Below are positions 28,768 through 37,946 of a stretch of 64,000 bases of DNA, in pieces; the stretch's first letter is position 1; each line of letters begins with the position of its first letter. Where the stretch lies: assembly GCA_019623805.1 (NCBI GenBank), contig CP053680.1, positions 124,001-188,000 of the forward strand. The letters run 5' to 3'. The notes under the pieces were generated by a model. The model had not been told where the DNA came from. It did not search any database and was given only the letters and a program-made list of their open reading frames with translations. Position numbers and translations under genes: made by a program. This stretch comes from Gammaproteobacteria bacterium (ex Lamellibrachia satsuma) (GTDB lineage Bacteria > Pseudomonadota > Gammaproteobacteria > Chromatiales > Chromatiaceae).

Positions 28768-29229
28768 TTATTTGACGATGGTTACAGGTACCGGTGACAT
28801 CCGGACCACCTGCTCTGCTTTTGAACCCAATAGCATGTGATCCAGGCCGGTACGGCCCTGGCTCCCCATCACAACCATTGAGGCATTCAGTTTTTCGCTA
28901 ACCTGAAGGATTTTCGTCACCGGCAGCCCCACCACGAGCATGGTCTTAGCTTTGCGCAGTGCGCCTGTTTTCGGGTGCCGCTTTTTAACCGCCTTCATGA
29001 AGTCTTCAAACATATCCAGTGCCAGGTCTTCTATTCTGACAAGACTGTTTTTCTTATTGATGCCGGCGTAATAACCAGGCATGTCCCCGGGATCATGAAC
29101 CACGTGGAGGGCAATGATCGGCAATTTCATGCACTGAGCCATTTCACAGGCCTTGATCAAGGCAGCTTCCGAATGATGTGAAAAGTCCACAGGGACAAGA
29201 ATGGGATGTTTGTGTGATTTGTTAGGCAA
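28768..29229 (-). CDS. Universal stress protein UspA family
   Basis: 153 residues. ILVPVDFSHHSEAAL is the N-terminal strand-loop. VVMGSQGRTGLDHMLLGSKAEQVV near residues 118-141 is the ATP-binding G-x2-G-x9-G-S pattern, and PVPVTIVK is the terminal strand. The start appears to be TTG, supported by GGAG eight bases upstream; no ATG lies nearby in frame. It is adjacent to the Na/Pi cotransporter and a CBS protein, suggesting adenylate sensing linked to ion transport. Confidence 0.87.
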   Translation of the reverse strand: MPNKSHKHPILVPVDFSHHSEAALIKACEMAQCMKLPIIALHVVHDPGDMPGYYAGINKKNSLVRIEDLALDMFEDFMKAVKKRHPKTGALRKAKTMLVVGLPVTKILQVSEKLNASMVVMGSQGRTGLDHMLLGSKAEQVVRMSPVPVTIVK

Positions 29230-29295
29230 TTTTCTTCTCCATCATCAATTTTGTAATTATTCGGCATACCGCCAACACCACTCGCCGGCACGCTT

Positions 29296-29766
29296 TCAGC
29301 CACCTCGATCAACCGCACAGACCACGATCTCCGACATCTTTGCCGCAATCCCCTGAATAGTAATGATTCCACGGTACTCCCCTTCGTCCACCACGAAAAG
29401 GTAACTGGTATCGTTCTTCTCCATCATCGCCAGAGCCTTGATTGCCGGCGCATCAGAGCGGGTAAAAACGCCTGCCTTGCGCACATAGGAATCCACTTGA
29501 CTGCACAGCACCTGGTTGATCTTTTCCTCCGCATTGTCCACACAGGAAAGAAAACCACCCAGTAGCGGTGCCAACTCCACCATGTATTCTGGCAGGCAGG
29601 AGAATTTCATGATGTTTTTTAGAGTGAGCCGGCCGGTTATCTTCCCTTTCTCGTTGACACAAGGCAGAGCCTGAACATGCGTCCTACCACACTCGGAAAA
29701 TACCTCGCGAACCAACATACCACTTCGAATGACTCCAGTCTCGATGATGCAGTCTTTAACCAGCAT
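29296..29766 (-). CDS. CBS-domain-pair protein
   Basis: 156 residues from the ATG at 29764-29766, preceded by AGAGGA; upstream codons overlap the permease gene in another frame. Two CBS modules are visible: one around VREVFSECGRTHVQALPCVNEKGKITGRLTLKNIM and another around AIKALAMMEKNDTSYLFVVDEGEYRGIITIQGI. Such pairs bind adenine nucleotides and gate partner transporters. It sits directly after the ArsB-like permease, which has another CBS gene on its other side. Confidence 0.82.
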   Translation of the reverse strand: MLVKDCIIETGVIRSGMLVREVFSECGRTHVQALPCVNEKGKITGRLTLKNIMKFSCLPEYMVELAPLLGGFLSCVDNAEEKINQVLCSQVDSYVRKAGVFTRSDAPAIKALAMMEKNDTSYLFVVDEGEYRGIITIQGIAAKMSEIVVCAVDRGG

Positions 29767-29801
29767 GGTGAATCCTCTGTCGGCTCTGGGCTGCCGTTCA
29801 C

Positions 29802-31145
29802 TCAAAGATAGCGCAAATAGACATAAACTGTTGCGATCGCAATGCTCAACAGCATCAACGGGAAGGCTGTCATCATAAAGGAGAGAAAGCCGATGCGGTG
29901 GCCTGCGCGCTCGGCGAAGCCTGCCACGATCAAATTGGCACTGGCCCCGATCAGGGAACCATTGCCGCCGAGACAGGCGCCCAACGCCAGCGACCACCAG
30001 ATCGGCATCAGGTTCTCCGCACCACCAAAGGTAGGGGCCATGGATTCAATCATTGGGATCATAGTGGCGACGAAGGGGATATTATCCACCACCGCCGAGG
30101 CAACGGCGGAGACCCAAAGGATGGCGATCGCGGTCACTGCCATATCACCCCCGGTCAGACCTATCACCCAGTCGCCCAGCATCTGCAACAGACCTGCATG
30201 CTCGATGCCGCTCACCACGATGAACAGGCCGACAAAAAAGAAGATGGTCACCCATTCCACTTCAGCGAAGGAGTGATGCACGTCTTCGGTCTGATCCTCA
30301 GCATTCTCACCAATGTTGTTCAGCAGCAACAGCAGGCCGGCCCCGAACATGGCGATGGTAGCCGGCTCCAGGTGCAGCGGATGGGCAAAAACAAAACCGA
30401 TGATCACCAGGGACAGTACCAACAGAGACTGCTTGAGCAGCCTCACGTCTGTGATCGCATCCCGTTCCCGAAACTGCATTACCCGCTGCCGGGCCTCATC
30501 GCTCGTCTCCAGACTTCTACCCCAAACAAAGTAAATCACCAGCAGCGTCACCAACATGATAAGGGGAGTGATCGGCGCGGTATTGAGCAGAAAATCGTTG
30601 AACGACATCCCCACCGCCGAACCGATCATAATATTGGGTGGATCACCGATCAGGGTCGCGGTACCACCGATATTAGAGGCGAAGATCTCGCTGAACAGAT
30701 AGGGATAGGGATTGACCTTCAGCTCCTCGGTAATGAGCAGAGTCACCGGAGCGATCAGCAAAACAGTGGTTACATTATCCAGCAATGCCGAAAGAACCGC
30801 CGTAACCAGAGACAGCATGAGCAGAATACCCCAAGGCCGCGCCTCCACCTTCTTGGCCGACCAGACCGCAACGAACTGAAACACACCACAGCGTCGAGTA
30901 ATGGCCACGATCACCATCATCCCGGTGAGCAGTCCCAGAGTATTGAAGTCCACTCCGGCGATCGCCTGCTCCTGATTGAGCACACCCAGGGTTATCATCA
31001 GTCCCGCCCCGAGACCAGCCACGATAGCGCGGTTGATCTTCTCACTGACAATCACCGCATAGGTGGCGACAAACAGGATAGCGGAGACCAGTAGCGGGTC
31101 CCAGCCGAAAATTACGTGAGAGAGGGTTGCTGTCTCGCCATGCAT
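29802..31145 (-). CDS. ArsB/NhaD-like ion transporter permease (SLC13/P-protein type)
   Basis: 447 residues with about eleven transmembrane helices. Conserved segments are SALLDNVTTVLLIAPV near residue 117, GGTATLIGDPPNIMIG near 155, and in the second half AVVDNIPFVATMIPMI near 350 and LGGNGSLIGASANLIV near 390. The pattern fits the ArsB, P-protein and NhaD sodium/proton antiporter group; arsR and arsC are absent. Flanked on both sides by CBS-domain genes with gaps of 2 and 35 bp, it is probably part of an adenylate-regulated ion transport unit. Confidence 0.87.
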   Translation of the reverse strand: MHGETATLSHVIFGWDPLLVSAILFVATYAVIVSEKINRAIVAGLGAGLMITLGVLNQEQAIAGVDFNTLGLLTGMMVIVAITRRCGVFQFVAVWSAKKVEARPWGILLMLSLVTAVLSALLDNVTTVLLIAPVTLLITEELKVNPYPYLFSEIFASNIGGTATLIGDPPNIMIGSAVGMSFNDFLLNTAPITPLIMLVTLLVIYFVWGRSLETSDEARQRVMQFRERDAITDVRLLKQSLLVLSLVIIGFVFAHPLHLEPATIAMFGAGLLLLLNNIGENAEDQTEDVHHSFAEVEWVTIFFFVGLFIVVSGIEHAGLLQMLGDWVIGLTGGDMAVTAIAILWVSAVASAVVDNIPFVATMIPMIESMAPTFGGAENLMPIWWSLALGACLGGNGSLIGASANLIVAGFAERAGHRIGFLSFMMTAFPLMLLSIAIATVYVYLRYL

Positions 31146-31147
31146 AA

Positions 31148-31693
31148 TCAGGACGCCTTCTCTTCTTCGCTCTCGCCAGGCTCCGGGTCATCAACCCCCA
31201 CGACAGAAGCGGTTTCCATTTTACACATGTTCACCAGCAGCTTCTCCACCACATCCCAGGCCGAAACCATCCCCACCAGCTTCTTCTTTTTCCCTTTGAG
31301 AACAATTACCGGCAGGCTGGTGTCCACGCTCTGATCCAGCAGTTCCAGTACCTCAGGAAAGCCAGTGCTAGGCTTGCAGAACATCAGGCGTTTCTTCTTC
31401 TCCAGGAAATCAGCGACCGGGCGCTGACTCACCTCCTTTATCCGTTCCGACATCTCACTCATCTCATCCGGCATGAAACTCAGATCCTGCAATCCAAGAT
31501 TCATCTGTGCCGCTTTGGGCAGCAGTAACCTGGTCAGGCGACGAATCCCGAACAGCCCCACGAACTGATCGTTTTCATCCACTACCGGCAGGTTACGGAT
31601 CTGTTGGACATGCATCACCCGTAACGCGTCACACACCCTATCCGTCGGCTTCAACTTCACCAGCCGAAAGCTCATGATAGATTCAGCAGTCAT
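31148..31693 (-). CDS. CBS-domain-pair protein with acidic tail
   Basis: 181 residues. The first CBS module starts at MSFRLVKLKPTDRVCDALRVM and contains IRNLPVVDENDQFVGLFGIRRL; the second contains PVIVLKGKKKKLVGMVSAWDVV near residue 135. The last 20 residues are acidic (DDPEPGESEEEK). The ATG at 31693 is preceded by GGAGAA. The right-hand boundary is unusual: an IS701-type element begins only about 15 bp upstream of the start codon. Confidence 0.82.
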   Translation of the reverse strand: MTAESIMSFRLVKLKPTDRVCDALRVMHVQQIRNLPVVDENDQFVGLFGIRRLTRLLLPKAAQMNLGLQDLSFMPDEMSEMSERIKEVSQRPVADFLEKKKRLMFCKPSTGFPEVLELLDQSVDTSLPVIVLKGKKKKLVGMVSAWDVVEKLLVNMCKMETASVVGVDDPEPGESEEEKAS

Positions 31694-31703
31694 AAGATTC
31701 TCC

Positions 31704-33235
31704 TTAGTTCTACTTTGTCAGATTAGATCTATAAGTAACTCACTGAATAATATAAAATATATGCTGTGAATTTCTTGGCAATCATCGTAAGGAAGAGCAT
31801 CAAATGACAAGCACCAAGGTCATTTGAATTACCTGATACGCGCATAAGTAGAATCGATCGCATAGCGGAGCGATTCCAACGTTTCCAGTACCGCTTTGAA
31901 TCCCATTTTCGAAGCAAGACGAGGTCGGTGTTTCAACCGGTCACACACTATCTCAAAGGCCTGATGCAAGCGCAGAGAAAGAACATGGAACGCATGGAAG
32001 AGGTGGTTGCAGGCGCAGATGATCAGCGTCTCCAGCATATGCTCACCGAGTCCCCGTGGGATCATCGTGCGGTGTTAGACCAAGTGGCGCTGGAAGCCGA
32101 TCAATGGCTGGGTGGAACCGCGGATACCTGTCTGTTGCTCGATGAGAGTGGCCTTGCCAAGAAGGGTAAACATTCAGTGGGGGTTAAACGCCAATGGAAT
32201 GGCCGCCAGGGCAAGGTGGATAACTGCCAGGTTGGTGTATTCGCAGCACTGGGTAAAGGGCACTTGTCCACGCTGATAGATGAACGTCTCTATCTACCCA
32301 AAGAGTGGGTATCGAACCCGGCTCGCTGTCGCAAGGCGGGTATCCCGGAAGTTGAACGGAAACATCAAAGCAAGTCAGAGTTGGCGCTGGAGATGGTGCG
32401 TCATCAGAGGACGCTTGGCCTGCGTTTTGCCTGGGTGGGTGCAGATGGGGGATACGGGAAGGATCCGGCTTTTCTGAGGGGTTTGGAGGCGATGGGTGAA
32501 ACCTTTGTGGTGGACATCCACAAAGACCAACAGGTCTACCTGGAAGATCCACAGCCGTTCATACCGGAGAGCACGACAACGCGCGGTCGTCGTCGAAGTC
32601 GTCTGCAAGCCCAGGCAGCCCGTCTGCGCGTTGACCAGTGGCTCAATGAGCAACGGGACAGCGAGTGGCAGCAAGTGGTATTACGGGATAGCAGCAAGGG
32701 CAAACTGCGCGTCGAGATCCTGCATCATCGGGTTTGGCTTTGGGATGGAAAAGAAGCCCAGGCACATCAATGGCACCTGATTGTACGACGAGAGGTCAAT
32801 TCACCGGAGACGATTAAATACACCTTGTCGAATGCACCGGAAGAAACGCCATCCCATTGTCTTGCAAAGATGCAGGCGCAGCGGTTCTGGGTTGAGCGTT
32901 CGTTCCAGGATGGTAAGAGTGAATCAGGTCTTGCTGATTATCAGGCCCGTAAATGGAAATCCTGGCATCACCATATGGCCTTGGTCATGATGGCGATGTT
33001 ATTCATGCTCGAAGAGCGAATTGTGCAAAAAGATGATCACCCCTTACTCAGTTGTTCAGACATCGAATCGCTATTGCGTGCCTTCCTGCCACGGCGAGAT
33101 ATTGAACGCGATGAAATACTACGGCAAATGACGAAACGGCATCGTAAACGACAAGCGGCTATCGACTCCCAATATCGAAAACAGACGCTGGAACAGTCGG
33201 TTGCCGGGTGATGGAATCTGACAAAGTAGAATTAG
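31704..33235. mobile_element. IS701-type insertion sequence with TTAG target duplication
   Basis: The element spans 31708-33231 (1,524 bp). The ends are inverted repeats TTCTACTTTGTCAGATTM over 18 bp with one mismatch. TTAG flanks both sides (31704-31707 and 33232-33235), matching the YTAR-like 4-bp duplications I associate with IS701. The only gene is the transposase. It separates the CBS-ArsB-CBS-Usp-Na/Pi genes from two CNNM genes on the same strand. Confidence 0.9.
31804..33211 (+). pseudogene. IS701 family transposase with probable N-terminal frameshift
   Basis: From the ATG at 31804 the frame reads MTSTKVI then TGA. One base of the TTT at about 31823-31825 removed would give MTSTKVIELPDTRISRID, continuing in frame into FQRFQYRFESHF and the long frame. 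The 427-codon part open from a GTG at 31928 holds the catalytic core: TCLLLDESGLAKKGKHSVGV (first D), FAWVGADGGYGKD (second D) and ERSFQDGKSESGLADYQ (E). Either the copy is frameshifted, or a shorter or slipped product is made. The C-terminus looks complete. Confidence 0.75.
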
Positions 33236-33284
33236 CGTATCAAATACCGTGTTAATTCAAGCAGTGCACACTTTTTTCTTCTAT

Positions 33285-34550
33285 CTACAACAGCCGTTCT
33301 ACCCGTACCTTAATGACCGAGCGCTCATCCGCCTCCAACACGCTCAGGCGATAACCCTGCTCTTCGATGGCGTCACCTGGAGAGGGAATGTGGCGCAGGC
33401 GACTGATGATCAATCCCCCGATAGTATGTGCTTCCTCCACAGGAAAGTGTACATACAGGGTATCATTGACCTCGGAGATGGGCATTCTGCCGCTCATCAG
33501 GTGGCTATTTTCATCCTCATGTTCGATATAGGCCCGCTTCTTTGGATGATATTCATCAAAGTCATATCCCACATCGATCTCGCCCACGACCTCTTCAAAA
33601 ACATCTTCCATGGTGAGAATCCCCACCGCAGAGCCAAACTCATCCACCACCACCGCCATGTGATCTTCACGGGCCTGCAACTGGGGAAGCGCTCGATCAA
33701 TCGTCTGCTTTGGCGAAAGAAACAGCACCGGTTTCATATAGTCAGCGACAGACTTCTCCATGATGTCCGGGTCCATCAAATCCCATGAATTCAGGGTCAG
33801 GACTTTCTTGATATTGGTAATATTACCCCTATAGACAGGCAAGCGGTTAAAACCGTATTTCATCACCAGGCGCGTCGTCTCCTTCATGGAACGGGCCTCA
33901 TTCAAGCCGACCACATCCGCCAAGGGAATCATCGCCTCACCCACCGTGGTATCGCCAAAACGGATGATCCGCCGAATACGCTTGCGATCAATCGTCGATG
34001 GGTTGGCAGCAGAGTCCGATACATCCAGCAACACCCGCAGCTCCTCGCGGGTGATGAACATGTTCTGCGGAATGGTCCCATCCCCCACGATGCGGGTGAT
34101 GAAACGTGCTATCCGACTGAAGATGAAGATCACCGGATAGAAGAGATAGGAGAAAAAACGCAGGGCATAGATAAGCCGACCAGAAATCGTATCCGCCTTT
34201 TGCTGAAAGATACTCTTGGGTACAACCTCTCCCATGATCAGCAACACCGGGGTAAGCACGAGAACCGATACCAGATCACCCACCGAGCCAAACAGATCAA
34301 TAAATATCAGCGCACCTAAGGTGGATACGGTGACAGTTGCCAGGTTGGTCCCCACCAGGGTGGTTCCCAGGATGACGTCTGGGGAGCGAAACATTTTGAG
34401 TACCAATGCCGCACCACGATTTCCTATCTTTGCCTGGTGACGCAACTTGACTTTATCCGAATTAACCATGGCAATTTCAGAGCCGGAGAAAAAACCTTTC
34501 AGTAACAAAAAGGCGATAATCAGAAAGAGTTCTACAGCCCAGTCCATCAC
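33285..34550 (-). CDS. CNNM/CorC-type membrane protein with CBS pair
   Basis: 421 residues. The N-terminal CNNM transmembrane domain (1-190) has FFSGSEIAMVNSDK near residue 20 and LIMGEVVPKSIFQQKAD near 104. A CBS pair (about 200-330) includes REDHMAVVVDEFGSAVGILTMEDVFEEVVGEI, and a C-terminal CorC/HlyC domain follows (YVHFPVEEAHTIGGLIISRL). The family is linked to magnesium or other cation export and to haemolysin-C-like proteins. Its start overlaps the stop of the preceding paralog by 4 bases (ATGA). Confidence 0.9.
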   Translation of the reverse strand: MMDWAVELFLIIAFLLLKGFFSGSEIAMVNSDKVKLRHQAKIGNRGAALVLKMFRSPDVILGTTLVGTNLATVTVSTLGALIFIDLFGSVGDLVSVLVLTPVLLIMGEVVPKSIFQQKADTISGRLIYALRFFSYLFYPVIFIFSRIARFITRIVGDGTIPQNMFITREELRVLLDVSDSAANPSTIDRKRIRRIIRFGDTTVGEAMIPLADVVGLNEARSMKETTRLVMKYGFNRLPVYRGNITNIKKVLTLNSWDLMDPDIMEKSVADYMKPVLFLSPKQTIDRALPQLQAREDHMAVVVDEFGSAVGILTMEDVFEEVVGEIDVGYDFDEYHPKKRAYIEHEDENSHLMSGRMPISEVNDTLYVHFPVEEAHTIGGLIISRLRHIPSPGDAIEEQGYRLSVLEADERSVIKVRVERLL

Positions 34551-36037
34551 TTCTCTCCCGACGACTGCGTGTCGTCAGACACCTTATCGGATGCTATCTC
34601 AGAGGTTTTTCCATCAGATATCATCTCGGGCAATGCCTTTTTATCGTTGCCTTCATTAACCGACTCCGATTCAGTCTCAGTGTCGACAGCAGTATCGTCA
34701 TCAGCCGTATCAATCTGCTGTACATTAGATGCAGATATTTTCTGAACCTGGAGCTCACTGATCCTCAACCCGCTCCGCTGCTTGACGATAAAGCGAAATC
34801 CCTCGTGAGTTACCTGCTCACCCGGTTCGGGCAGCCTGTCAAACAAGCGGAAGGCGACACCACCGATAGTGGACATCACCGCATCTTCAATAGCAAAATT
34901 GGTGAGGTTATAAAAATCTGCCAGGCGCATATCGCCGGGTACGACATAGCTGTTCTCATCATCCTCCTTGTAATACTCCTGTCCCTCCATCTTTCCGGAG
35001 ATTTCACCGAAAATGAAGGTCAGCACATCCTTCATGGTGACAATACCCAACACCTCACCATATTCACCCAGAATGATGGCAACACGAGTATTGTGCATCT
35101 GGAAATAATCGAACATCTCATCCACCTTCTTGGTGGGTGGCACATAATGTGCTGGCTTCAGGATCATATCCAGAGTAATCGTAGAGAGATCATCCACGCC
35201 TCTGACAAGTTTCAATATATCTTCGGAATGGATGAAACCGATCACATTGTCCCAGTGCCCCTGGTAGACGGGTATGCGGGGATGGCGATAGCGGCGGAAC
35301 TGCTCGATCAATTCTGGAACAGGAAGGTCCGCATCAAGAAAGCATATGCGGGGGCCCGGTGTCATGATGCGCGAAATATCGGTTTCCGATGCCTCCAATA
35401 CGTTATCGATCAGCACCCTTTCTGTCGCATCGATAATACCGGTCTGCTCACCCTCCTCCAGAAGGGTTCTGAGTTCATCGGGCTGCAGGATATTTTCCCT
35501 GTCAACGGCATCCCCCACCACCAGGGTGGTGATCCAGTCAGCGACCACACGCACAGCCTCACGCAATGGTGTTATGAAAACCATCCAGCGCGGCAGAATC
35601 CGTGCGGTGATACGGGTGACAAATTTGATGGGATAACTGACTGCAATAGTCTTTGGGGTCACCTCACCAATCAACAACAGCAGAGGCACCATGATCACTA
35701 TGTTCATCCAGCCCACATCCTGTTCGCTGTAAAGCAGCAGCAGAATTGCCGTCATATTCACGGCCGAGGCAATGTTGACCAGTTCATTGCCACACAGGAT
35801 CGAGATGATCAAACGACGCGGCTCATCCAGCATCGCGTGAATACTCTCAGAATCGCTGTGGCGCGATTGCCGAAGCTTTTGCAGATCTATGCGGCTGAGA
35901 GAAAATAATGCCGTTTCTGATCCTGAAAACACGGCGGATCCAACCAATAGCACCACCTGAAACAGGATGCGAACAAACAGCTCCCCATTTTCGATATTAA
36001 AATTAAGCGCATCAAAAAATGCTTTTATCTCATCCAT
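34547..36037 (-). CDS. CNNM/CorC-type membrane protein with CBS pair and acidic tail
   Basis: 496 residues, a paralog of the next gene. The CNNM domain shows AVFSGSETALFSLSRIDLQKL near residue 35 and LLIGEVTPKTIAVSYP near 120. The CBS pair includes NTRVAIILGEYGEVLGIVTMKDVLTFIFGEI, and the CorC domain has GGVAFRLFDRLPEPGEQV. About 70 extra residues at the C-terminus are acidic and low-complexity (DTADDDTAVDTETESESVNE) and absent from the paralog. Paired CNNM proteins may form a heteromer. Confidence 0.9.
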   Translation of the reverse strand: MDEIKAFFDALNFNIENGELFVRILFQVVLLVGSAVFSGSETALFSLSRIDLQKLRQSRHSDSESIHAMLDEPRRLIISILCGNELVNIASAVNMTAILLLLYSEQDVGWMNIVIMVPLLLLIGEVTPKTIAVSYPIKFVTRITARILPRWMVFITPLREAVRVVADWITTLVVGDAVDRENILQPDELRTLLEEGEQTGIIDATERVLIDNVLEASETDISRIMTPGPRICFLDADLPVPELIEQFRRYRHPRIPVYQGHWDNVIGFIHSEDILKLVRGVDDLSTITLDMILKPAHYVPPTKKVDEMFDYFQMHNTRVAIILGEYGEVLGIVTMKDVLTFIFGEISGKMEGQEYYKEDDENSYVVPGDMRLADFYNLTNFAIEDAVMSTIGGVAFRLFDRLPEPGEQVTHEGFRFIVKQRSGLRISELQVQKISASNVQQIDTADDDTAVDTETESESVNEGNDKKALPEMISDGKTSEIASDKVSDDTQSSGEK

Positions 36038-36179
36038 TTTTTGTTTTCATCGTTATCTTGCCAATCGGAGTAATCTAACTCAATTCATCTCTCACCGCGT
36101 TGATCTGAGGACAACAAATGCCAATTAGTATAAAAAAATCCTGCCAAGTCGTTCCCTGCGGTACCAGGCAGTAAACTCA

Positions 36180-37373
36180 TCAGGTCATTGACAACAGCGC
36201 TGCCACCAGCAGCTCTGCATCGTAATAGGGTGCGCTACGCTTGCTGACCAGCGGCGTCTGCACAACCTGCACCCCCAGCTCCTTCATCAATCCATTGGAC
36301 AAAGAAGATGGGTACGCCCCTTTGCGGTCGTCCATCAGCACATAATTCAGCAACCGATTATCGTCAGAAGCATCAGGCGCATCGGCGCGCAACTGTGCCA
36401 GCAGAGCCTGCACCATACGATCAGAGGTCATGCCGATCTGCTCAGGATCCTGCCCCAGGTTGGGAATATACACCTTGGGACAGTCAGTTTCGACAATGGC
36501 CCGCCCCACACCACGGGGCAGCAGATTGGCCAACAGGCTGGTGTAGAAACTCCCGGGCGGGTAGCAGATCAGCTCCGACCGCTGGATCAACTTGCGATTC
36601 TTCTTGCGCAGGATTGCCTCGGCAGGTACCGCCTTGTCCAGCCGAGTGGACAGAAACAACCTTTTTATGGGTGAGGTCAGTGGCGTCACTTCCTTACCGG
36701 TCAATCGGTGCTGACCGATAACCTGGCTGCCATCCTCCAACTTCGCCCCCAAATGAAGATGATCGTTGACCACCGCGCGCACCGTACCGCGCACCTCCAC
36801 CAGCTTTGAGAAGAGGAAAATAATCGGGTCCAGATGCTGATGGTTATTCAGATAGCCGCCGGCCAGGATCAGATTGCCGATACTGGCGCCACGCAAATCA
36901 AAACGCTTGGGCATGGCCTCACGAAAATAACCGAGCTGGTGGCGGATCAGGCGCCGCATGGGATTGGAGATAGGTTCTACCATCCGATCCCGACCCAAGA
37001 TCATATTGTCCAACTGACGCAGCAGATCGCGATTCTTTGCTTCCTGTGGAAAACGATGGGCAAAGAGGCTATATATCTCAGGATTACCGGTCACGCTGTC
37101 ATCAACCAGGGCGATCAAACGACTTCGCAGGTCACCGATGGATGGCATATCAAAGGCTTTGCGCAGTGTTGCCGAACTACCGCCGGAATCAAATGGAGTA
37201 ACCAGGTGAGTTGAATTATGGGTATATTGCTTCAATACCTGACTGACCCCGGTCAGGGCAGATCCACCGCTGAAAAACAGTATGCGGGGACCAAGTTCCG
37301 GTGCTCGGCTATAGCGGTTTATGCGCACCAGATCGGGAATCTTCGCCGAGCGCGTAACTTTAACAGTCGCCAT
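36180..37373 (-). CDS. CofD-like protein (GAK-system type)
   Basis: 397 residues. RILFFSGGSALTGVSQVLKQ (residues 31-50) is the CofD/YvcK nucleotide-binding start, and PFDSGGSSATLRKAF near 60 is the next conserved loop. GASIGNLILAGGY near 165 and SELICYPPGSFYTSLLANLLP near 270 are also CofD-like. CofD transfers phospholactate to deazaflavin, while YvcK relatives bind nucleotide sugars; neither activity is established here. It faces away from the phosphotransfer gene run across a 91-bp divergent gap. From memory, this variant matches the family named after the GAK system. Confidence 0.8.
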   Translation of the reverse strand: MATVKVTRSAKIPDLVRINRYSRAPELGPRILFFSGGSALTGVSQVLKQYTHNSTHLVTPFDSGGSSATLRKAFDMPSIGDLRSRLIALVDDSVTGNPEIYSLFAHRFPQEAKNRDLLRQLDNMILGRDRMVEPISNPMRRLIRHQLGYFREAMPKRFDLRGASIGNLILAGGYLNNHQHLDPIIFLFSKLVEVRGTVRAVVNDHLHLGAKLEDGSQVIGQHRLTGKEVTPLTSPIKRLFLSTRLDKAVPAEAILRKKNRKLIQRSELICYPPGSFYTSLLANLLPRGVGRAIVETDCPKVYIPNLGQDPEQIGMTSDRMVQALLAQLRADAPDASDDNRLLNYVLMDDRKGAYPSSLSNGLMKELGVQVVQTPLVSKRSAPYYDAELLVAALLSMT

Positions 37374-37464
37374 ATCAAATCATACTTCAGGTTGTGGTAC
37401 TTTCTTCTTGAAACTAGGCTAATATGAAGGGAATTACAAACTGGAAATACTCGCAGTAAACACC

Positions 37465-37935
37465 ATGGGAAATCTGACCCCCGGCATTCGCAACGCGGCC
37501 CGCGCGCTGATCGTGCGCGATGGACATCTGTTGTTGCTTCGCAAAGAAGATGATGAACTCGGGGAGCGCTATGCTCTGCCTGGCGGAGCCCAGGAAGCCG
37601 GAGAGACCTTACCGGCAGCCCTTAACCGGGAATGCCTCGAGGAGATCAACACCGAGGTTGTGATACGTGACCTGCTGCATGTGGCCGACTGGTTCAAACC
37701 GCGCGACACCATTCCACCCAGCACCCGCCAACGGGTGGAATTTCTGTTCGACTGCACCGTACCCGAAAACTACCAGCCACGAAACGGGCACCGGCCCGAC
37801 AAGCACCAGGTGGATGTTGTGTGGAAGGGACTGGGTGAACTGCAGGATATCCAACTCCTGCCACAGGCACTGACCGGTTACCTGATGGATTACCCGGAGA
37901 GCGGAAAACAAGTCTACCTGGGAACGCTGGACTGA
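37465..37935 (+). CDS. Nudix hydrolase
   Basis: 156 residues. The Nudix box is complete: GGAQEAGETLPAALN, then RECLEEIN, giving G-x5-E-x7-RE-x2-EE near residues 40-62. VRDGHLLLLRKEDDE precedes it as the first strand. It hydrolyses a nucleoside diphosphate-linked or similar pyrophosphate; the substrate is not deducible. It is the first gene of the rightward run, 11 bp before the PhoU-like gene, and its promoter region is shared with the CofD-like gene. Confidence 0.88.
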   Translation: MGNLTPGIRNAARALIVRDGHLLLLRKEDDELGERYALPGGAQEAGETLPAALNRECLEEINTEVVIRDLLHVADWFKPRDTIPPSTRQRVEFLFDCTVPENYQPRNGHRPDKHQVDVVWKGLGELQDIQLLPQALTGYLMDYPESGKQVYLGTLD

Positions 37936-37946
37936 GAACTCACTGC

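Noticed and set aside
29898..31094. 398-codon open frame on the plus strand across the ArsB-like permease gene
   Set aside because: It is antisense to a gene with clear membrane-transporter motifs; its product is rich in H, Q and R with no domain resemblance.
34805..35908. 367-codon open frame on the plus strand across the second CNNM gene
   Set aside because: Antisense shadow of a well-supported CNNM/CBS protein; low-quality composition and no motif.
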